Assembly: GCA_045637425.1 (NCBI GenBank)
Contig: JAZTZL010000045.1
Coordinates: forward strand, 1 to 28,064
Source of the DNA: CAJGBR01 sp045637425
GTDB taxonomy: Bacteria > Bacteroidota > Bacteroidia > Bacteroidales > Rikenellaceae
Direction: 5' to 3'
Length of the DNA stretch: 28,064 nucleotides
Each line of letters opens with the position of its first letter. Within the stretch, counting starts at the first letter, position 1. Shown here in pieces: positions 23,844 to 28,064 of the stretch. The notes under the pieces were generated by a model. The model was not told the origin of the DNA, did not search any database, and saw only the letters and a list, made by a program, of their open reading frames with translations. A program made the position numbers and the translations under genes.

Positions 23844-24200
23844 ATGAAAATAGCAATAGTCGGAAGCCGCACATTTGAAGACTATGATGCAATGTGTGCA
23901 TTTATCAAAGAGAAATTAGTCGCTATGGAGTATGATACTATTGAGGCTGTGGTATCAGGAGGTGCAAGAGGTGCAGATACCCTTGCCGAGCGTTATGCAC
24001 AAGAAAGAGGCTTACATATGATTGTCTTCCCTGCCGAGTGGGAAAAGTATGGTCGGCGAGCGGGATTTATTCGTAATGTGGATATTATCCGTGAATGTGA
24101 TGTATGCTTTGCCTTTTGGGATGGCGAGAGCCACGGCACACAGCACGACATTGAACTGTGCGAGCAGATGAACAAACAATGTTTTATTTATAGATTTTAG
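23844..24200 (+). CDS. SLOG-fold nucleotide-binding protein (YspA/DUF2493-like)
   Basis: SLOG-superfamily Rossmann proteins bind nucleotides or NAD-type ligands and recur as sensors in phage-defence loci. The first strand MKIAIVGSRTFEDYDAM contains the GSR loop. The family signature is VVSGGARGADTLAERYA near residues 49-65, followed by FPAEWEKYGRRAGFIRN and the helix GTQHDIELC with its conserved late acidic residue. The length of 118 residues is usual for a stand-alone SLOG. The ATG at 23844 is preferred to 23802, which lies within promoter box 6. It is the only plus-strand gene of the island and is divergent from the repeat-protein gene. Confidence 0.8.
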   Translation: MKIAIVGSRTFEDYDAMCAFIKEKLVAMEYDTIEAVVSGGARGADTLAERYAQERGLHMIVFPAEWEKYGRRAGFIRNVDIIRECDVCFAFWDGESHGTQHDIELCEQMNKQCFIYRF

Positions 24201-24340
24201 AATGATGGAATACTGCGACGATGGGTATATGTAAAATCACTCGCGCCCCTATATCACACAACTTTTTCCTGTACGTTGCAAAGTGCCATACTTGCTGCGC
24301 AAGAAGTTGGAACGAGGCTTGGAGATAGCCCTACAAGAGA

Positions 24341-24373
24341 ACGAGACCTGCCTGTATTAAGGGTAGGTCTCGT
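24341..24373. terminator. Hairpin terminator between convergent genes
   Basis: ACGAGACCT at 24341-24349 pairs with AGGTCTCGT at 24365-24373, and two further pairs extend inward past one mismatch. It is placed just after the nuclease stop (minus) and 141 bp after the SLOG stop (plus), followed on the plus strand by a T-rich run. It probably serves both. The rest of 24201-24340 shows no gene. Confidence 0.7.
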
Positions 24374-24378
24374 TGTGC

Positions 24379-25599
24379 TTATTGTTTTGTTAATGGCAAA
24401 ATTGCCTTTATGAGTTCTATGAGGTTGGGCAATGCTGATTCTAAATCGGTATATTTCCAGCAATACCAAGAACTATTACTTTCCCAACTACCAATATTTG
24501 ATATTGCACCTTCAATTATATTTGCTATATTAGGATCTTTGCCCTCAACACAATAAATACCATAGTATATGTTTGTGTCTCTATCTATAACAATTCTAAC
24601 AGAATGTCCACCGATCTGCAAAGAGATTCCGACAAAAATAATCTTTCCTCTATTTCCTAATGTTATGTTGTTTTTCAAGTCCGGGAAGTGTTCTGTCAAT
24701 TCAATCTTCCACTTCTCAAACATCTGATTTTCTACCTTGCCTTTTAATGTTTCTAAGTGGCTTAGTACTTTGTTAATATCGTCTTGATATTGACGAATTG
24801 TACGATAATCATCATACACCTGACCTATTAAACCAAGTTTTTCCTTGATACACTCTTCTACTTTCATATTTAACTCTTTATCTATTGTTCTTAAACCGAA
24901 AATGCCCTCCAAATAGTCTATATATTGTTCCACCGCACAACGTAACAGATAATCTTTTTCGGGAATCATAGGAGTAACTTTCTCTTTCAACCACGGCAGA
25001 ATATCATCTCTAAATGATAAATTCACATACCGTTGTGCATATTCAGACTTATATGTGCCCCAAGATTGTTCAGCCGGTTCCGAGCCTTGCTGAGACAAAT
25101 AGACTACAAAAATTTGTTCATCTGCAAATCCATTTGACTTGGTACACTCTATATATCTTGATAACTGAGCCTCCTGATCTGTTGCGTTATAGATTTTATT
25201 CTCGAAAATAATGGCATATCCACCAGCCTTGTCTCGCACCCAAAGGTCTATTCGACACTGCTCCTGCGTAATCAATGGTCTCTGGATGGCTATGGAACGA
25301 TATTCGTTATTTTGTTCAGCTATATACGCCAACAGCGATTGTAATACTACATACTCCCCTGATTGCGATTTATATTGCAATAATTTACATAGTATGCGAC
25401 TATGCCCGTTTTCGTTGATATGTAGTTCGTCAATCAGATTGAGATGATATGGCAACAGATGTCTATTCTGTTCGATGCAACGCTTTACATCTGCCGCCAA
25501 CTCCATTACAAAACTGATTTCAGACGCCTGCTGCTTTGCATCTTCGCCAACAATATAATTGACAAAGTCGAGTATCTCAGATATTCTGTTGTTATCCAT
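24379..25599 (-). CDS. PD-(D/E)XK nuclease superfamily protein
   Basis: The 406-residue protein carries a PD-(D/E)XK core in its N-terminal half. A leading helix ENGHSRILCKLL is near 63-74, then CRIDLWV with D118, AIIFENKI with E133-x-K135, and a helix with Q145 (DQEAQLSRYI). These are the D...E-x-K...Q residues of the restriction-endonuclease fold, all present. The C-terminal half (about 240-406) is a separate domain, beginning in a helical segment (YDDYRTIRQYQDDINKVLSHL) and ending in a beta-rich part with paired tryptophans. Homologues of this layout occur near defence genes; the target is unknown. It has its own housekeeping promoter rather than an island box. Confidence 0.78.
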   Translation of the reverse strand: MDNNRISEILDFVNYIVGEDAKQQASEISFVMELAADVKRCIEQNRHLLPYHLNLIDELHINENGHSRILCKLLQYKSQSGEYVVLQSLLAYIAEQNNEYRSIAIQRPLITQEQCRIDLWVRDKAGGYAIIFENKIYNATDQEAQLSRYIECTKSNGFADEQIFVVYLSQQGSEPAEQSWGTYKSEYAQRYVNLSFRDDILPWLKEKVTPMIPEKDYLLRCAVEQYIDYLEGIFGLRTIDKELNMKVEECIKEKLGLIGQVYDDYRTIRQYQDDINKVLSHLETLKGKVENQMFEKWKIELTEHFPDLKNNITLGNRGKIIFVGISLQIGGHSVRIVIDRDTNIYYGIYCVEGKDPNIANIIEGAISNIGSWESNSSWYCWKYTDLESALPNLIELIKAILPLTKQ

Positions 25600-25621
25600 T
25601 GTATTGGGTCGTAGTATATCA

Positions 25622-25653
25622 CAAATTTAGTAATTTTATTTCATTCTCACAAA
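25622..25653 (-). promoter_or_regulatory. Promoter of the PD-(D/E)XK gene (TTTG-N20-TAAATTTG)
   Basis: On the minus strand TTTG (25653-25650) and TAAATTTG (25629-25622) are separated by exactly 20 bp, inside the 3' end of the upstream gene. Predicted start near 25615, 16 nt before the ATG. Confidence 0.72.
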
Positions 25654-26676
25654 CTTATACAACTCACGCAGGTAGTCGTCTATGTTTTCGTCAATGTAGA
25701 AACAATCCTTTTGCGGACGCCAGCGATAGTGAACCTCATCGGAGGATGGCTCCTTCCACGACTCTACGCCCGGTATATCGGCAGATATATCCTCCAAATA
25801 ATCATAGAAATATAGGCGTGTGCGATTGGCTATCTCCTGCCCAAGTCTGATTTGTGGCGCACGATTCTGCTCTGCCTCGCGCACAAACTTATTCCTAAAC
25901 ACCTCAAAAGAGCAACGTTCTCACCACTTTGGGCGACTGCCGTCTTGTTCCTCCCAATGCTGATGCGTGACCTTGACCTCCACGCAAAAGTCGTTCATAC
26001 GCAGAATGTCGGGAATGGAATAGGGCTTGTGGCAACTCAAATCGTGAATGGCGTGGCAGATGCATAGATGACTCAACTTGTCAGCAGCAGGTTGCATCGA
26101 CTCATACCAAGTCGTGCCATCATTGAGCTTATCTGTCAGCCCCAACTCTTTGCTACTCATTTTGGGACAATAATCCAAAGGGGAAACATAGCAACGGCAT
26201 CGCTCAATCTCCACTAATGTCAGCACATCGCAAACGTATAGCCACTCAATAACGCTAAACATCTCGTAAAAATTCGAGTTGTAGTAGTCATCATTCGCCA
26301 TCGGCAGAACAGAGTCATATCCAGTGGTATAAAACCTGAGCGAACCCTCAATCTCCACTACATCATCAAATTCGGGATTATAGGTAGTAGTTGCAATCTT
26401 GCGACAGAGCGCCTCGGTGCGGGCATACATTTTCTGTGTAAGGTCAAACAGACGATTGTTCACCTGCTCCATACGCTCCACCTCATCGGGCGTAGCAACA
26501 AACATCTTATTCAGCAGATGTTTGCGTTTCCAAATTAGCTTTTCGACCTGCTCGCATTTGCGCTGCGAACGAGTCCACTCCATATTAAACTCTACATTCT
26601 TGCCCGTGATGGCAAGAATCTTCTCCTCGATTTTCTGCACCTGCGCTCGCAAGTGGGTGTAATCTTTATGTTTCAT
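25636..26676 (-). pseudogene. Hypothetical gene of 347 codons interrupted by one in-frame TGA
   Basis: The minus strand encodes 251 residues from 26676 (MKHKDYTHL) to GSRPKW, a TGA at 25921-25923, then 94 more open codons in the same frame (ERCSFEVFRNKF... ending YKFVRMK). Codon use and composition do not change across the stop, so this was one protein. The N-terminal 60 residues are a charged coiled coil, and a CHAIHDLSCHKPYSIPDILRMNDF segment (key part CHAIHDLSCHKPY) suggests a metal or structural site. I do not recognise the family. A TGG-to-TGA change would explain the stop. Island promoter box 5 lies upstream, so the first 251 residues may still be made. Confidence 0.75.
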
Positions 26677-26701
26677 AAATTGAGCAATTTAAATTTTGCT
26701 G

Positions 26702-26738
26702 CAAAGCTACGCTACCAAACTGACAAAATATGACAGAT
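26702..26738 (-). promoter_or_regulatory. Island promoter box 5, upstream of the interrupted 347-codon gene
   Basis: Minus strand: ATCTGTC, 7 bp, GTCAGTT, 9 bp, TAGCTTTG (ends at 26702). Start predicted near 26695, 19 nt before the ATG. Confidence 0.78.
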
Positions 26739-26985
26739 TAAAATTTTAAAGACAAAAAGAGCAGAATGTTAAATTTTATTTTAGCTATACCAAGTAATAC
26801 CAATTTATGCTTAATTTAGACTACACAGAAGACTATATAAGAATGGTGAAAATAGAATTTATTCAGCTTTTGTATGAAAAGTCGTTTCATAATACAAATA
26901 CCTAATGTGTTGTAAATAAATTCGGCGGTGAATTGAATTTCACCGACAATGAATGATAGTCCCCAAGGGCGGTTCCTTTTTGTAT
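26739..26985. other. AT-rich intergenic stretch
   Basis: No gene is seen. It holds a small hairpin, CGGTGAA (26926-26932) with TTCACCG (26939-26945). The sequence is clearly AT-richer than the island to its left, and it marks the end of the co-regulated block. Confidence 0.5.
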
Positions 26986-27300
26986 TTATACATGAGCTCT
27001 CAAGGTACTACGGTTTAAGTCAATTATTATTCCAATGTTGCAATCTTTTTCATAATCATCTGTAAAGCAAACATCAAAGCAAGATAACTCCTTGGTATGA
27101 ATATATGTCATACATGAAAATGACTTTTGATAACCAAGATATTCTTCACCAGCAATACAATTACATATTAAAACTTGGAAATTATTTGCAATATCTTTCA
27201 GTATATGGTCTGTTTCTTGTTTAAACAGAACTTCTTGATTGCTAGTAATTACAAGTGCAATTATTGTGTGGGGGAAAAATAGTGAAACACGCTCTGCCAA
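26986..27300 (-). CDS. Doubtful small ORF of unknown function
   Basis: A 104-codon open frame begins only at a TTG (27300), with a stop six codons upstream. The product has an amphipathic, cysteine-containing sequence (FQVLICNCIAGEEYLGYQ, LSCFDVCFTDDYEKDCNIG) that reads like protein, but no motif or homology is recognised. No promoter box or clear -7 element is seen upstream. It could be the 3' remnant of a longer gene whose 5' part is lost. Confidence 0.35.
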   Translation of the reverse strand: MAERVSLFFPHTIIALVITSNQEVLFKQETDHILKDIANNFQVLICNCIAGEEYLGYQKSFSCMTYIHTKELSCFDVCFTDDYEKDCNIGIIIDLNRSTLRAHV

Positions 27301-27626
27301 CCAGAGACTGATTTTCTAGTCAAAAATGGGTCTGTTGCCATAATCCAAAGAATTTTTAATTATTTTTGCGATGTATATCATTGATTAGTATAATTGACCT
27401 GTACCAAGATCTTTTATTTGATATTTTCAAGTATATAATTGTTTTTAAATTATACGAATTTTTTTTGTTTCGTTGCTATTTCCGCTGCAAATAAAAGCAG
27501 TAAATAGCACACTGCAATGGGTGGGTCTATACGGGTCATAGGCTGACATATCGTTACATATCCATTACGATCAATAGCCTCTCTTAATCGCTATATATAT
27601 CATTACAATTATTTTTCTTTTCGCTG
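27301..27626. repeat. AT-rich spacer with a diverged, apparently decayed copy of the adjacent small ORF
   Basis: About 27450-27560 resembles 27602-27735 along roughly 110 bp by eye. Shared anchors on the plus strand are TTTCG-T/C-TG, TGCAA-ATAAA, CAATGG and a GTC/GAC-TAT tract. In the left copy the frame homologous to the small ORF (HPLQCAIYCFYLQRK against EPLRYDNFYIYCTRETK) is broken by stops. It looks like an old tandem duplication in which the left copy decayed. No other gene is visible. Confidence 0.4.
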
Positions 27627-27806
27627 TCATTTCGTTTCTCGAGTGCAATAAATATAGAAGTTATCATACCTCAATGGTTCATCGGACCTATTGTAGTATA
27701 TGGCGTAGTTCGTTGCACTTGAACCTGTATCTTCACTGACTATACTCATATAGACTGTATAATTATCACACTTACATACATAACCCCCCAACCAAGCGAC
27801 TGTCAA
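27627..27806 (-). CDS. Small ORF, 59 codons, function unknown
   Basis: The minus strand has an open frame from a TTG at 27806 to a TGA at 27627. It is tyrosine-rich and polar with paired cysteines (GGYVCKCDNYTVYM, NYAIYYNR, YIYCTRETK). An ATG within it (27749) would give 40 residues. A lone -7-like TATATTTG lies upstream on the minus strand (27920-27913). The protein-like composition and the apparent decayed duplicate next to it support a real gene, but I cannot assign a function and the start is uncertain. Confidence 0.35.
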   Translation of the reverse strand: MTVAWLGGYVCKCDNYTVYMSIVSEDTGSSATNYAIYYNRSDEPLRYDNFYIYCTRETK

Positions 27807-27977
27807 AATAGATTTTGCTTGCTAAATAAAAAGCGGTTATAAGGTGTAGATATTTTCATCATATTTGAATACATTTATTTGACCTCCTATTTGGACAGAT
27901 TTCCCCACCATACAAATATAACTCCTGTATTATTTTTTCTGCATTTTTTAGCAAGAATACTTATTTTTCAGGAAAAA

Positions 27978-28064
27978 TCACACCAAACACCCCATCAGAG
28001 TCTCAAATCGGGACTCGATGGATAGGTCGAAGTTACTCCAGCTAAATTCGTTGAGATAAAGTTG
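27978..28064 (-). CDS. C-terminal end of a protein, possibly an IS1595-like transposase (partial)
   Basis: Only the last 28 codons are in the window. They contain QLYLNEFSW near the edge and end in RFETLMGCLV followed by TGA. The YLNEF motif close to the C-terminus recalls ISXO2/IS1595 transposases, where a similar segment precedes the end. With so little sequence this is a weak call. A 9-bp inverted repeat (CTTGCTAAA at 27818-27826, TTTAGCAAG at 27947-27955) lies between it and the small ORF and could be chance. Confidence 0.35.
   Translation of the reverse strand, partial: QLYLNEFSWSNFDLSIESRFETLMGCLV

Noticed and set aside
26986..28064. CRISPR array or phage attachment site in the AT-rich tail
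   Set aside because: No regularly spaced direct repeats are present and no tRNA-derived direct repeat or integrase is seen in the window.

Overview
This window looks like a chromosome segment of a Bacteroidota (Bacteroidales-type) bacterium. The evidence is a SecA with an enlarged N-terminal region, a CysS, a DsbD-type reductase, a glycogen-utilisation trio of the Bacteroides type, a small SRP RNA and, above all, Bacteroidota-type promoters. Three promoters (tRNA, SRP RNA and a nuclease gene) match TTTG-N20-TAnnTTTG exactly. I cannot name the genus.

Region 1 (1 to about 14380) is ordinary core genome: 5' part of secA (minus); cysS and a dsbD-like gene (plus); a tRNA-CAT with an unusual T-loop (minus); a tight minus-strand operon of glycogen debranching enzyme, GT4-type glycosyltransferase and a shortened GH57-like protein; the SRP RNA (minus); then plus-strand mltG, an M20 dipeptidase, an M28 peptidase and a small secreted protein. 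Hairpin terminators separate most units.

Region 2 (about 14640 to 26740) is an accessory island, almost all on the minus strand. It has three parts. (a) An operon built from pieces of replication and chromosome-segregation proteins: two proteins with detached FtsK-gamma winged helices, an FtsK motor-like protein whose Walker A lysine is a glutamate, a DnaE-like protein that keeps fingers/palm-like sequence but lacks the PHP domain and the catalytic aspartate motif, and a decayed second DnaE-like copy. (b) A YgjP/SprT-like metallopeptidase with a small partner. (c) A compact operon of a small membrane protein, two different uracil-DNA-glycosylase-superfamily-like proteins on either side of a WYL regulator, a phospholipase-D-like protein and a DraG-type ADP-ribosylglycohydrolase. 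Beside these lie a 25-residue-repeat protein, a divergent SLOG-fold protein, a PD-(D/E)XK nuclease, and a 347-codon gene interrupted by one in-frame TGA.

The strongest unexpected signal is a shared 37-bp promoter module upstream of six island transcription units: a 7-7-7 inverted repeat (CTCTGAC-N7-GKCAGAG type), exactly 9 bp, then the Bacteroidota -7 box TAnnTTTG. The spacing is identical in all six and there is no correctly spaced -33 TTTG. This marks one co-regulated, probably activator-dependent regulon; the WYL protein encoded inside it is the obvious candidate regulator. With glycosylase-like, dead-replisome-like, PLD, ADP-ribose and SLOG proteins, the set suggests a DNA-damage- or phage-responsive system. 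The coordination is seen in the sequence; the function is inference.

Region 3 (26740 to 28064) is AT-rich and poor in genes: one doubtful ORF, a 59-codon ORF with a decayed partial duplicate beside it, and at the right edge the C-terminal end of what may be an IS1595-like transposase.
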